Shown here piece by piece: positions 1 through 9,741 of a stretch of 64,000 nucleotides of DNA (the first letter of the stretch is position 1; each line of letters starts with the position of its first letter). The DNA is from Ruegeria discodermiae (lineage in GTDB: Bacteria > Pseudomonadota > Alphaproteobacteria > Rhodobacterales > Rhodobacteraceae). A model generated the notes under the pieces. That model saw only the letters and a program-made list of their open reading frames with translations. It was not told the origin of the DNA and did not search any database. A program made the position numbers and the translations under genes. The DNA lies in assembly GCF_030758345.1 (NCBI RefSeq), contig NZ_JAVAMO010000011.1, positions 62,001-126,000 on the forward strand, in the 5' to 3' direction.

Positions 1-1640
<1,640 letters not shown>

Positions 1641-1754
1641 GCGTTTCGATCCCTTTCTATTTCAAGGCGATGTCCCGGAACTTGAACCCGTTCTGGCATT
1701 CAAATTCCGATTCAGTGTTGCGCGACAGCACTACACCATCGCGCGTCCCGGCGT

Positions 1755-1783
1755 ATATAGGGGTCGGGCACAGGCGCTGCAAG
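1755..1783 (-). promoter_or_regulatory. Candidate RpoH (sigma-32) promoter of dnaK
   Basis: Read on the minus strand, the -35 element is CTTGCAG (1777-1783) and the -10 element is CCCCTATAT (1755-1763), 13 bases apart. This closely matches the known heat-shock sigma consensus (CTTGAAA, 11-15 bases, CCCCATNT). It leaves a leader of about 110 bases before the dnaK ATG. Very similar boxes precede hslO and hslV in this window. No CIRCE (HrcA operator) repeat is seen here, so induction by RpoH rather than release of HrcA is the likely control of dnaK. Confidence 0.7.
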
Positions 1784-1856
1784 CACTCTGAAACGCGGGT
1801 TTTCGCGAATCTGTGACCTTTTTGGCAAGGCTTTGGCAAGGAATGGGAAGTCGGGG

Positions 1857-2459
1857 ATGAGCAGGCTGCTTTTGCGCGGGTTCGACATCAGGAAATCGTA
1901 TCTGGATGCTGCCGCGCAGGCGGGTCTGATCGAAACCCTGCGACCGATTCTGAAAGCGGCGCCACTCATCTCTCCGGTGACGTCGCGGGGCCAGAAAATG
2001 TCGGTGCGCATGACCTCGGCCGGAGAGTTTGGCTGGATCACCGACAGGGCCGGGTATCGCTATGAGGCGCAGCATCCCAAGGGGCTGCCCTGGCCCGCGA
2101 TCCCCGAAGACGTGCTGCGGATCTGGCAGGAGCTGACCGGGCTTGACCGGCGGCCCGACAGCTGCCTGATCAACTACTACGGCGAAGGCGCGCGTATGGG
2201 GCTGCACCAGGACACGGATGAGGCCGATTTCTCGTGGCCGGTCGTGTCGGTCTCGCTGGGCGATGACGCGCTGTTCCGCATCGGTAACACCACGCGCGGC
2301 GGCAAAACGGAATCGACCTGGCTGAACTCGGGCGATGTGGTGGTGATGGGCGGGCCTGCGCGGCTGACCTATCACGGGATCGATCGCATCCGCTTCGGCT
2401 CTTCGCGGTTGCTGCCAAAGGGCGGCCGGATCAACTTGACCCTGCGGGTTGTGACCTAA
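1857..2459 (+). CDS. alkB: AlkB-like 2-oxoglutarate/Fe(II)-dependent dioxygenase
   Basis: Predicted oxidative demethylase of alkylated bases (1-methyladenine, 3-methylcytosine), using Fe(II), oxygen and 2-oxoglutarate. The protein is 200 residues, close to E. coli AlkB. Family residues visible are the substrate-loop NYYGEGARMGLHQD, which holds the iron-binding HxD, a distal His in LTYHGIDRI, and the RINLTLR segment (RxxxxxR) that binds 2-oxoglutarate. An upstream TTG at 1833 is in frame, but the ATG at 1857 follows a purine-rich AAGGAATGGGAAG site and starts at the family-typical position. The gene is divergent from dnaK and converges on the SH3 gene with a 4-base overlap. Confidence 0.9.
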   Translation: MSRLLLRGFDIRKSYLDAAAQAGLIETLRPILKAAPLISPVTSRGQKMSVRMTSAGEFGWITDRAGYRYEAQHPKGLPWPAIPEDVLRIWQELTGLDRRPDSCLINYYGEGARMGLHQDTDEADFSWPVVSVSLGDDALFRIGNTTRGGKTESTWLNSGDVVVMGGPARLTYHGIDRIRFGSSRLLPKGGRINLTLRVVT

Positions 2460-3052
2460 CGCGCGGCGATCGAGCAGCACCCGGTCAGGAAGCGATCGTC
2501 ATCCAGGATCAAATCGATCTCAAGCGCGAAGGCGTTGTTGGACATGCCGTCGGAACACTCGGCCCGCCGGATGATCGCCTGTCCGCTGTCGCCCAGCGCA
2601 AAGCGCAATCGGTCGGAATAGCCCATCGCTGGTTGGCGGCCACCCGCGCGCAACGCTGCAGGTTCGGCGTCAAAGAACCGAAACTCTGCTGCACCATCAG
2701 GATCAGCGCTCAGCGACCAAAAGGGTTCGGTCCCGTAACAGTGCAACGGTCCAGAATACTCGGCGTCGAAACCGGGGGACTGCGCAGCAAGATACCGCAT
2801 CGCGACCCAGCCGCCATGTTCCATGATATTGACCCGACCCCAATTGCCGCTTTCATCGCGCCGTACGATTTCGACATCACGCGCATCCGGGGCCAGCGCA
2901 CCGATCTTGTCAGCACTGGCGCGCGGCTCGCTGCGGATATTGAGGGCATCGTCGGCGGCAACGCCCGTCACCGCATAAAGCCGTGGCCATGAATCCGCCG
3001 CAACAACCTGACCTGTTGCCAGCAGGATCATCAGCGCGCAAAGCAGCCTCAT
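2456..3052 (-). CDS. Exported SH3-domain protein
   Basis: 198-residue protein with an N-terminal Sec signal peptide (hydrophobic stretch ending near AADSW). A bacterial SH3 (SH3b) domain follows at roughly residues 28-90, marked by the ALNIRSEPRASADKIG start and a GWVAMRYL end. The C-terminal half, with CYGTEPFWSL and four cysteines, resembles the small periplasmic domain of COG3650-type proteins. SH3b domains usually bind peptidoglycan or other envelope ligands, so a periplasmic role is likely, but no specific function can be assigned. It overlaps the upstream ABC permease gene by 4 bases (ATGA), suggesting translational coupling. Confidence 0.75.
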   Translation of the reverse strand: MRLLCALMILLATGQVVAADSWPRLYAVTGVAADDALNIRSEPRASADKIGALAPDARDVEIVRRDESGNWGRVNIMEHGGWVAMRYLAAQSPGFDAEYSGPLHCYGTEPFWSLSADPDGAAEFRFFDAEPAALRAGGRQPAMGYSDRLRFALGDSGQAIIRRAECSDGMSNNAFALEIDLILDDDRFLTGCCSIAAR

Positions 3053-3870
3053 CGTTTAGCGTACCAGCTGGCTGAGACGTGGCGGCGGGTATAGAACTCG
3101 CCCATCAGACCCAGCATGATCAGCACCACACCAACGCCAAGCGCGTAGTGCCAACTGGTGACATGCGGGAAATAGTTGCGGAAGGCAAAACCACGACTCT
3201 GGTCAATGATGTGAAACAACGGGTTCCAGTCGAACACCACCAGCATCGAGGCCGGGATTGTATTGGCCACGAACATCTTGCCCGACGCAATCATCTGCGC
3301 CCGTCGATAGACGGTCGACATGATCCCGACCGTCGTTGGAAACCAGGGCTTTATCGATAGGAACATCAACCCGACCGCGCAGCCGGTGAACCAGGCGAGT
3401 ATCAGCATTCCAAAGGCACCGGCGGGATTCTGAAGCTCAACCGCGTCGAAAACTGCGTGATATCCGAACAGGATCAGAAACACGGTCAGGATGTTGATAT
3501 AGAGAATCCCCAAGGCCGAGGCGCTGATCGAGATGATGGTGTTCATCGGCGCATGCAGCATCATCGCGCTTGTCGGCCCTTCCGCGCCCATCACGGCGCC
3601 AACCGATTTCACATGGGTCATGAACAAGAACACGCCGGTGAGCAGAAACAGCACGAAATCCCCGCGCAGCGGTGCGGTTCTTATCCCAAAGAGCTGGAAC
3701 ATGAAGTAAAACGCCGCCACCATGACGACCACCTGCAGCATGTTCTGCCCCAACGCGAGAAAGGCATTGTTGTGTTTGGACCGCACGCTGCGCGCTACCG
3801 AATGAAAGATCAGTTCGGCCATGGTGAGCGCGCCGCTCAGCAGAGATGTATTCCGGCGGTATCGAAACAC
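3049..3870 (-). CDS. ABC-2 type polysaccharide export permease (KpsM-like)
   Basis: 273-residue integral membrane protein with about six hydrophobic segments, and the conserved C-terminal part around NPLFHIIDQSRGFAFRNYFP that is typical of ABC-2 permeases exporting capsule, O-antigen or teichoic acid. It would form the channel of an exporter with an ATPase (KpsT-like) that is not in this window. The chosen start is a GTG at 3868-3870 because the extra 16 residues resemble the N-terminus of relatives; the ATG at 3820-3822 is an alternative. The divergent neighbours cysQ, kdsB and galE fit export of a Kdo-containing glycan. Confidence 0.82.
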   Translation of the reverse strand: MFRYRRNTSLLSGALTMAELIFHSVARSVRSKHNNAFLALGQNMLQVVVMVAAFYFMFQLFGIRTAPLRGDFVLFLLTGVFLFMTHVKSVGAVMGAEGPTSAMMLHAPMNTIISISASALGILYINILTVFLILFGYHAVFDAVELQNPAGAFGMLILAWFTGCAVGLMFLSIKPWFPTTVGIMSTVYRRAQMIASGKMFVANTIPASMLVVFDWNPLFHIIDQSRGFAFRNYFPHVTSWHYALGVGVVLIMLGLMGEFYTRRHVSASWYAKR

Positions 3871-3990
3871 GTTTGGCTCGTCCCGTAATGCTGCCCAAAA
3901 TCTCGCACGGAAATCTTGCCGTTCCGTTACAGGAACAGCATAAGAGCACCAATGCCTCAGAGCAACAAATCACAAGATCGGAGCTTTTTT

Positions 3991-4788
3991 GTGACCTATG
4001 ACGACCTAATTCCTGTCATTCGGCGGCTGGCCCTGGAAGCCGGGGACAAGATCATGGAGATTTACAACTCCGACGATTTCGACGTGAAGGTCAAATCCGA
4101 TGACAGCCCGGTCACCGAAGCGGACGAGGCCGCCGATGCGCTGATCTCGGCCGGGCTGCGCGCCGCCTTTCCCGATATCCTGCTTGTCACCGAGGAACAG
4201 GCGGCCTCGCATTCTGCCAAGGGCGACACCTTCCTGATCGTCGATCCATTGGACGGCACCAAGGAGTTCATCCACCGGCGCGGCGATTTCACCGTCAACA
4301 TTGCCCTAGTCGAAAACGGCACGCCCACGCGGGGCGTCGTTTACGCGCCCGCCAAAGGACGCATGTTCTATACGCAGGCCGATGGCCAATCGGTCGAAGA
4401 AAGCGGCGCTCTGGACAAGGATCAGGCGGGGGCAACCACGCCGATAACAGTCTCTAACGCGGATAATTCGGCGCTGATGGTCGTCGCCTCGAAATCGCAT
4501 CGCGATCAGGCCACCGACGACTACATCAACAAATACAGCGTCAAGGACAGCAAGAGCGCGGGTTCGTCGCTCAAGTTCTGTCTGGTCGCCACTGGCGAGG
4601 CGGATATCTATCCCCGCGTGGGCCGAACCATGGAATGGGACACCGCTGCGGGGCACGCAGTGCTGGCAGGCGCGGGCGGCAAGGTGGTGCGCTTTGATAC
4701 GCATGAACCTCTGATCTATGGCAAGGACGGCTATGCCAACCCGTTCTTCATCGCCTACGCGCCCGGTGTGGAGTTGAAAGAGGCCTGA
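3991..4788 (+). CDS. cysQ: 3'(2'),5'-bisphosphate nucleotidase CysQ
   Basis: Mg-dependent phosphatase that hydrolyses 3'-phosphoadenosine-5'-phosphate (PAP) to AMP, removing the by-product of PAPS-using sulfotransferases and of sulfate reduction. Both family signatures are visible: DPLDGTKEFIHR (metal-binding Asp residues) and WDTAAGHAVL. The GTG at 3991 is taken as start because GGAG lies 7 bases upstream and gives the usual length of 265 residues; the in-frame ATG at 3952 and TTG at 3916 would add an extension not expected in the family. The stop overlaps the kdsB start by one base, so the two are co-translated. The location near a sulfotransferase gene is notable. Confidence 0.93.
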   Translation: MTYDDLIPVIRRLALEAGDKIMEIYNSDDFDVKVKSDDSPVTEADEAADALISAGLRAAFPDILLVTEEQAASHSAKGDTFLIVDPLDGTKEFIHRRGDFTVNIALVENGTPTRGVVYAPAKGRMFYTQADGQSVEESGALDKDQAGATTPITVSNADNSALMVVASKSHRDQATDDYINKYSVKDSKSAGSSLKFCLVATGEADIYPRVGRTMEWDTAAGHAVLAGAGGKVVRFDTHEPLIYGKDGYANPFFIAYAPGVELKEA

Positions 4789-5588
4789 TGTCCGTCCTGA
4801 TCGTCATCCCCGCGCGCTATCCCTCGGCCCGTTACCCCGGCAAACCGCTGGTGCCTCTCAAGGGCGCGACCGGCAAATCGCAGACTCTGATCGAACGGTC
4901 CTGGCGTGCTGCCTGTGCAGTCTCGGGCATCGATCGTGTGGTGGTGGCAACGGATGACGACCGGATTCGCGACGCAGCAGAGGGGTTCGGGGCCGAGGTT
5001 GTGATGACCTCGGACACCTGCCGCAATGGCACCGAACGCTGCGCCGAAGCGCATGAAGCGCTGGGCGGGAGTTATGAAATTATCGTGAACCTGCAGGGCG
5101 ACGCGCCGCTGACCCCGCACTGGTTTGTCGAGGATCTGGTGGCCGCCCTGCGTCAAAGCCCAGGTGCCGGTGTCGCGACCCCTGTACTGCGCTGCGAAGG
5201 TGCGGCGCTGAACAGCTTTCTGCATGACCGCAAAAACGACCGGGTCGGCGGCACGACTGCGGTGTTCTCAGCCGATCACACCGCGATGTATTTCTCGAAA
5301 GAAGTGGTGCCCTTCACCAGCCAGACCTACGGCGATGACGCGCCCACGCCGGTCTTTCACCATGTTGGCGTTTACGCCTACCGGCCCGAGGCGCTGTCCT
5401 CTTACCCGAGCTGGCCCATCGGCCCTCTGGAAGAGCTGGAAGGTCTGGAACAGTTGCGCTTCATGGAGCAGAGCCACCGGGTGCAATGTGTCGAAGTGCA
5501 AGCCAAAGGCCGCCAGTTCTGGGAGTTGAACAACCCCGAAGACGTGCCCCGGCTGGAAGCGATGATGAAGGATATGGGGCTCGAATAA
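4788..5588 (+). CDS. kdsB: 3-deoxy-manno-octulosonate cytidylyltransferase (CMP-Kdo synthetase)
   Basis: Activates Kdo with CTP to form CMP-Kdo, the donor for lipid A inner core and for the poly-Kdo linker of group 2 capsules. The 266-residue protein begins with the nucleotide-binding signature VIPARYPSARYPGKPL and carries VNLQGDAPL, where many family members have QGDEP. VGVYAYR and GPLEELEGLEQLR near the end are also typical. The Glu-to-Ala change in the QGDxP loop is conservative in position but worth noting. ABC-exporter capsules need CMP-Kdo, which links this gene to the permease at 3049-3870. Confidence 0.92.
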   Translation: MSVLIVIPARYPSARYPGKPLVPLKGATGKSQTLIERSWRAACAVSGIDRVVVATDDDRIRDAAEGFGAEVVMTSDTCRNGTERCAEAHEALGGSYEIIVNLQGDAPLTPHWFVEDLVAALRQSPGAGVATPVLRCEGAALNSFLHDRKNDRVGGTTAVFSADHTAMYFSKEVVPFTSQTYGDDAPTPVFHHVGVYAYRPEALSSYPSWPIGPLEELEGLEQLRFMEQSHRVQCVEVQAKGRQFWELNNPEDVPRLEAMMKDMGLE

Positions 5589-5627
5589 TCGTGCCCATAA
5601 TAGACACTGTATAAGGCAAATCGGCGC

Positions 5628-6611
5628 ATGACGAATATTCTGGTAACGGGTGGCGCGGGCTATATCGGCTCGCATGCCTGCAAGGCGCTCGCGGCAGCGG
5701 GATTCACCCCTGTCACATTCGACAATCTGGTGACCGGCTGGCAGGACGCGGTGAAATTCGGCCCGTTCGAGCAGGGCGACCTGCTGGACCGCGCCCGGCT
5801 GGATGAGGTCTTTGCCAAATACCAGCCCGCCGCGGTGATGCATTTCGCAGCCCTCAGCCAAGTCGGCGAGGCCATGTCGCAGCCTGGCCGCTACTGGTCG
5901 AACAACGTGACCGGCTCGCTGAACCTGATCGAGGCGGCGGTGGCCGCAGGATGTCTGGATTTTGTCTTCTCCTCGACCTGTGCCACCTATGGCGAGCATG
6001 ACAATGTGGTGCTGGACGAAGACACGCCGCAACTACCATTGAACGCCTATGGCGCCTCGAAACGTGCGATCGAGGATATTCTGGTCGATTTCGAGGCTGC
6101 GCATGGGCTGCGCCATGTGATCTTCCGCTATTTCAACGTGGCGGGCGCCGATCCCGAGGGCGAGGTGGGTGAATTCCACCGCCCCGAGACCCATCTGGTG
6201 CCACTCATGCTGGACGCGATCGACGGCAAACGGGACGCGCTGACCGTGTTCGGTACCGATTACGACACGCCCGACGGCACCTGCATCCGCGACTATGTGC
6301 ATGTCTGCGACCTGGTGGATGCGCATGTTCTGGGTCTGAACTGGCTGCGCGAAGGCAAGGGCAGCAAGGTGTTCAATCTGGGCACCGGGTCGGGGTTTTC
6401 CGTGCGCGAAGTGATCGATCATTCGAAATCGGTCACCAATCGCGAGGTCCCCTATGAGATCGGGCCGCGCCGCGCCGGAGATTGCACAAAGCTGGTCTCG
6501 GGCTCGGTCCGCGCCCTGCAGGAGTTGGGTTGGAAACCGGAGCGCTCGAAACTGGATCAGATGATCGCCGACGCCTGGCGCTGGCACCAGAACGGGCACT
6601 ACGAGAAATAG
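5628..6611 (+). CDS. galE: UDP-glucose 4-epimerase
   Basis: Interconverts UDP-glucose and UDP-galactose with bound NAD, supplying galactose donors for surface glycans. The 327-residue protein starts with the Rossmann motif GGAGYIGSHACKAL. It has the catalytic Ser in SSTCATYGEHD and the catalytic pair in YGASKRAIE. The later GTCIRDYVHVCDL and FNLGTGSGFSV segments match the GalE family closely. It sits 39 bases after kdsB and 2 bases before a glycosyltransferase gene, so it is probably part of one glycan operon. Confidence 0.95.
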   Translation: MTNILVTGGAGYIGSHACKALAAAGFTPVTFDNLVTGWQDAVKFGPFEQGDLLDRARLDEVFAKYQPAAVMHFAALSQVGEAMSQPGRYWSNNVTGSLNLIEAAVAAGCLDFVFSSTCATYGEHDNVVLDEDTPQLPLNAYGASKRAIEDILVDFEAAHGLRHVIFRYFNVAGADPEGEVGEFHRPETHLVPLMLDAIDGKRDALTVFGTDYDTPDGTCIRDYVHVCDLVDAHVLGLNWLREGKGSKVFNLGTGSGFSVREVIDHSKSVTNREVPYEIGPRRAGDCTKLVSGSVRALQELGWKPERSKLDQMIADAWRWHQNGHYEK

Positions 6612-6612
6612 G

Positions 6613-7665
6613 GTGGCGCGCGTCGTCACCTCCGACCCGCGGAGAGCGATAGGCTGGACAGACGCTTATCGCTTGCGGTGGAAACGGCGGCGATTGCTCT
6701 GGCGGTCTCTGCGCAGCCGCCATCACCTGCGCGCGCTGGCGGACCGGACCAAGAAGATCAAACCGGATGATATCCTGCTGGTTGCCACCATGCGCAACGA
6801 GATCACCCGGCTGCCGCATTTCCTGGATTACTACCGCACCCTTGGCATCAATCACTTTCTGATCGTCGATAATGACAGCGACGACGGCACAACCGGGTTG
6901 CTGCGCGATCAGCCGGACGTCTCGCTTTGGCATACTGATGCCCCATATCGCGATGCGCGGTTTGGTCTGGACTGGGTGACATGGTTGCAGATGCGCTATG
7001 CCCATGGGCATTGGGTGCTGATGGCGGACGCGGATGAATTGCTGGTATTCGCCCATTGCGACCAACGTGACCTGCGCGATCTGACCGGCTGGCTCGATGC
7101 GCAAAACCGGCGGGTGTTTGGCGCGCTGATGCTGGACCTCTACCCGCAAGGGCCGATCGGCGCGCAAGATTACAATCCCGGAGCTAACCCGCTGGAGGTG
7201 GTGAACGGTTTCGATCCCGACCCGTATCGCGGCCAGTGGCAGCAACCGCTGGGCAATCTCTGGGTGCAGGGCGGAGCGCGTGAACGGGTGTTCTTCGCCG
7301 ACCGCCCGGAACGCTCGCCCACGCTCAACAAAATCCCGCTGATCCGCTGGTCACGGCGATATGCCTATGTGAATTCCTGCCATTCGATCCTGCCGCGCGA
7401 TCTGAACTTCGCCTATGACGGACCGGGCGGCACCGCCCCTTCGGGCGTGTTGCTCCACACCAAATTCCTGCCCGAGATCCTGCCCAAATCCGCGATCGAG
7501 CAGCGGCGCGGACAGCATTTCACCCATCCCGAAGAATTTGGCACCTATTACGACCGGATCGCCAGCGCGCCGACCCTCTGGGGCTCGCAAACGCAGCGCT
7601 ATGAGGGCTGGCAGCAGTTGCAGCGTCTGGGCCTGCTCAGCGGCGGCGGTTGGGAGGGTCTGTAG
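6613..7665 (+). CDS. Glycosyltransferase family 2-like protein (first paralog)
   Basis: 350-residue cytoplasmic glycosyltransferase of the Glyco_tranf_2_4 type. Visible motifs are TMRNEITRLPHFLDYYRTLG, then LIVDNDSDDGT (nucleotide-binding Asp) and ADADELLVF, a DxD-like metal site. The N-terminus is very basic (Arg-rich), perhaps for membrane association. The start is a GTG two bases after galE and is uncertain because no strong ribosome site is seen. It is clearly paralogous to the protein at 8731-9741, sharing the VATMRNE/VSTIRNE block, the NLWxQGG block and SGVLLHTKFL. Donor and acceptor sugars cannot be told. Confidence 0.85.
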   Translation: MARVVTSDPRRAIGWTDAYRLRWKRRRLLWRSLRSRHHLRALADRTKKIKPDDILLVATMRNEITRLPHFLDYYRTLGINHFLIVDNDSDDGTTGLLRDQPDVSLWHTDAPYRDARFGLDWVTWLQMRYAHGHWVLMADADELLVFAHCDQRDLRDLTGWLDAQNRRVFGALMLDLYPQGPIGAQDYNPGANPLEVVNGFDPDPYRGQWQQPLGNLWVQGGARERVFFADRPERSPTLNKIPLIRWSRRYAYVNSCHSILPRDLNFAYDGPGGTAPSGVLLHTKFLPEILPKSAIEQRRGQHFTHPEEFGTYYDRIASAPTLWGSQTQRYEGWQQLQRLGLLSGGGWEGL

Positions 7666-7768
7666 CACGGGGCCGATCAAAGACCTATCGACCTTGCCCC
7701 GCTATCTAGGTAAGGCGACTCGGCGGCCACAAGACGCTGCGGGCGCAGAAACGAAACGGAGGCAGGCC

Positions 7769-8530
7769 ATGTTCACCAAAGCGCGCAAAATGCTCTACCG
7801 CGCACGCGGCTACTACAACGGCGCCCTGAATGGCGAACCCTTCCGGCTGGACCCCTATCATTCGAAATTCTGGCGCAAGACAACCGCGGGCCAGTGGGAG
7901 CCCGAGACCTTTGCCGTGCTGGACCAGAACCTGTCGCCCGACCGCGATTATGTCGATATCGGTGCCTGGACAGGGCCGACCGTTCTCTATGCCTCACGCC
8001 GCGCGCGTCATGTCTGGTGTTTCGAGCCTGATCCGGTGGCCTATCGCCATCTGATCTGGAATCTTGAGTTGAACAATATCCGCAACGTCTCGGCCTTTGG
8101 CGTGGCGCTCTGGAAGGATACCGGCATCGTTCGCATGGCCAGCCTGGGTGGCGAGGCAGGAGACTCGATGACCTCGGTGCTGGGTGATCCGGAACAGGGC
8201 ACCGATGTGATCAGCCTGTCCTGGGATCAGTTCACCCAATCCGTTGACCTGAGCGGGGTGTCGCTCGTCAAGATGGATGTCGAAGGGGCGGAGTTTTCAC
8301 TGCTGCCGACGCTGCTGCCCTGGCTGCGCGCCCAGCGCCCGGCGCTCTATCTGTCGACCCATGCGCCGTTCCTGGACGAACAGAACCGCCCCGAGGCGAT
8401 GCGTGCGCTTGGCGAAAGCCTGGAGTTCTACAGTCATTGCCAGAGCGAAGAGGTTACAGGCCCCATCGCGCAGGCCTTTCAGACCCCCCGCGCGCTGGGG
8501 CAATTTCCCAGTTTCCTGCTCAAAGGGTGA
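7769..8530 (+). CDS. FkbM-family SAM-dependent methyltransferase
   Basis: 253-residue methyltransferase. The SAM-binding motif I is VDIGAWTGPTVLYAS, followed by an acidic CFEPDP loop and by VKMDVEGAE, the FkbM family hallmark. Such enzymes O-methylate sugars or other glycan groups. The start at 7769 is preceded by ACGGAGGC, a strong ribosome site; a longer frame reaching back to 7415 overlaps the previous gene and is not supported. It lies between two paralogous glycosyltransferase genes, which points to methylation of the same surface glycan. Confidence 0.88.
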   Translation: MFTKARKMLYRARGYYNGALNGEPFRLDPYHSKFWRKTTAGQWEPETFAVLDQNLSPDRDYVDIGAWTGPTVLYASRRARHVWCFEPDPVAYRHLIWNLELNNIRNVSAFGVALWKDTGIVRMASLGGEAGDSMTSVLGDPEQGTDVISLSWDQFTQSVDLSGVSLVKMDVEGAEFSLLPTLLPWLRAQRPALYLSTHAPFLDEQNRPEAMRALGESLEFYSHCQSEEVTGPIAQAFQTPRALGQFPSFLLKG

Positions 8531-8730
8531 CGGCGGTGCCAGATTTCCCCTCGATAGGGTCTTGAGCATCACGTATGCACCGGAGCGTGGCACAAAAGCC
8601 CAAATGATAACGCATTTTAAACCCATTAATATTCAATACGAATAAATGGGCTATATGTTGCACCAACTGTCCTTGCCGGATTTTTCCGGAGGGGCCTGTC
8701 CGGTCGCACCACTCAAGGGTTGGACATTTC
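8531..8730. other. AT-richer intergenic stretch before second GT2 gene
   Basis: 200 bases without a convincing gene. The stretch 8600-8660 is much richer in A and T than the flanks and holds a weak inverted repeat, CCCATT (8622-8627) and AATGGG (8645-8650). It may carry a promoter for the downstream glycosyltransferase genes. No -35/-10 pair is strong enough to name. Confidence 0.35.
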
Positions 8731-9741
8731 GTGGGTCTATGGGATTCGTATCGTATGAGGTTGCGGCGCAGGCGCCGTCTTTTGCGATGCCTGCGCAAGA
8801 GCCGCGAACTGTCAAATGTTCAGGACAATACCAGCGCGATCAAACCCGGCGACGTCCTGCTGGTCAGCACCATCCGCAACGAAAAGATCAGGCTGCCCTA
8901 TTTCCTGAAATATTACAGAGAGATGGGCATCAATCATTTCCTGCTGGTCGATAATGACAGCAGCGATGGCACGCTGGACTACCTGTCCGGGCAAAGCGAC
9001 ATCTCGATCTGGCACACGCGCCACAGCTATCGCCGGGCGACCCATGGTGTTGACTGGATGAACTACCTCAAGCGGACCTATGCGCATGACCATTGGACGC
9101 TGGTTGTCGACCCGGACGAGTTTTTTATCTACCCGTTTTGCGACACCCGCCCGATCCAGGCGCTGACCGACTGGCTGGATGGCTCTTCGATCCGCAGCTT
9201 TGGGGCGATGCTGGTCGATGTCTATCCCAAGGGCAAGCTGAGCGACGTAGCCTATCAGCCCGGTCAGGACCCGCTGGAAATCGCGCAGTGGTTTGACACC
9301 GGCAACTATTCGATCACCAAGAACCTGACCTATGGCAACCTTTGGATTCAGGGCGGGCCGCGCAGCCGCGTGTTCTTTGCCGAAACGCCCAAGAAAGCTC
9401 CGGCGCTCAACAAGATACCGCTGGTCAAATGGCAGCGCAAATATGCCTATGTCAGCTCCACCCACGCGCTGTTGCCGCGCGGGCTGAACCAGGTCTACGA
9501 AGAATGGGGCGGCGAAAAGGCCAGCGGCGCACTGCTCCACACCAAATTTCTGGACACGTTTTCCGCCAAGGCCGCAGAGGAATTGCAGCGCAACCAGCAT
9601 TATGCCAAATCGGCAGAGTACCGCGCCTATGAAAAGGCGGAACAGGATCAACCCGACATGTGGTGTAAATGGTCAGAGCGCTACATCAACTGGCGCCAGT
9701 TGGAGATCCTCGGTCTGATGTCCAAGGGGAACTGGGCATGA
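8731..9741 (+). CDS. Glycosyltransferase family 2-like protein (second paralog)
   Basis: 336-residue paralog of the protein at 6613-7665, with the same order of motifs: VSTIRNEKIRLPYFL, LLVDNDSSDGT, VDPDEFFIY (DxD-like), NLWIQGGPRSRVFF and SGALLHTKFL. The N-terminus is again Arg-rich. The start used is a GTG; an in-frame ATG at 8755 is possible. The next gene overlaps by 4 bases (ATGA), so translation is coupled. The two paralogs probably add different sugars, or similar sugars to different acceptors, in one glycan. Confidence 0.85.
   Translation: MGLWDSYRMRLRRRRRLLRCLRKSRELSNVQDNTSAIKPGDVLLVSTIRNEKIRLPYFLKYYREMGINHFLLVDNDSSDGTLDYLSGQSDISIWHTRHSYRRATHGVDWMNYLKRTYAHDHWTLVVDPDEFFIYPFCDTRPIQALTDWLDGSSIRSFGAMLVDVYPKGKLSDVAYQPGQDPLEIAQWFDTGNYSITKNLTYGNLWIQGGPRSRVFFAETPKKAPALNKIPLVKWQRKYAYVSSTHALLPRGLNQVYEEWGGEKASGALLHTKFLDTFSAKAAEELQRNQHYAKSAEYRAYEKAEQDQPDMWCKWSERYINWRQLEILGLMSKGNWA

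Noticed and set aside
8622-8650. Inverted repeat CCCATT...AATGGG as an operator
   Set aside because: Short arms and a 17-base gap; kept only as a note in the intergenic entry.
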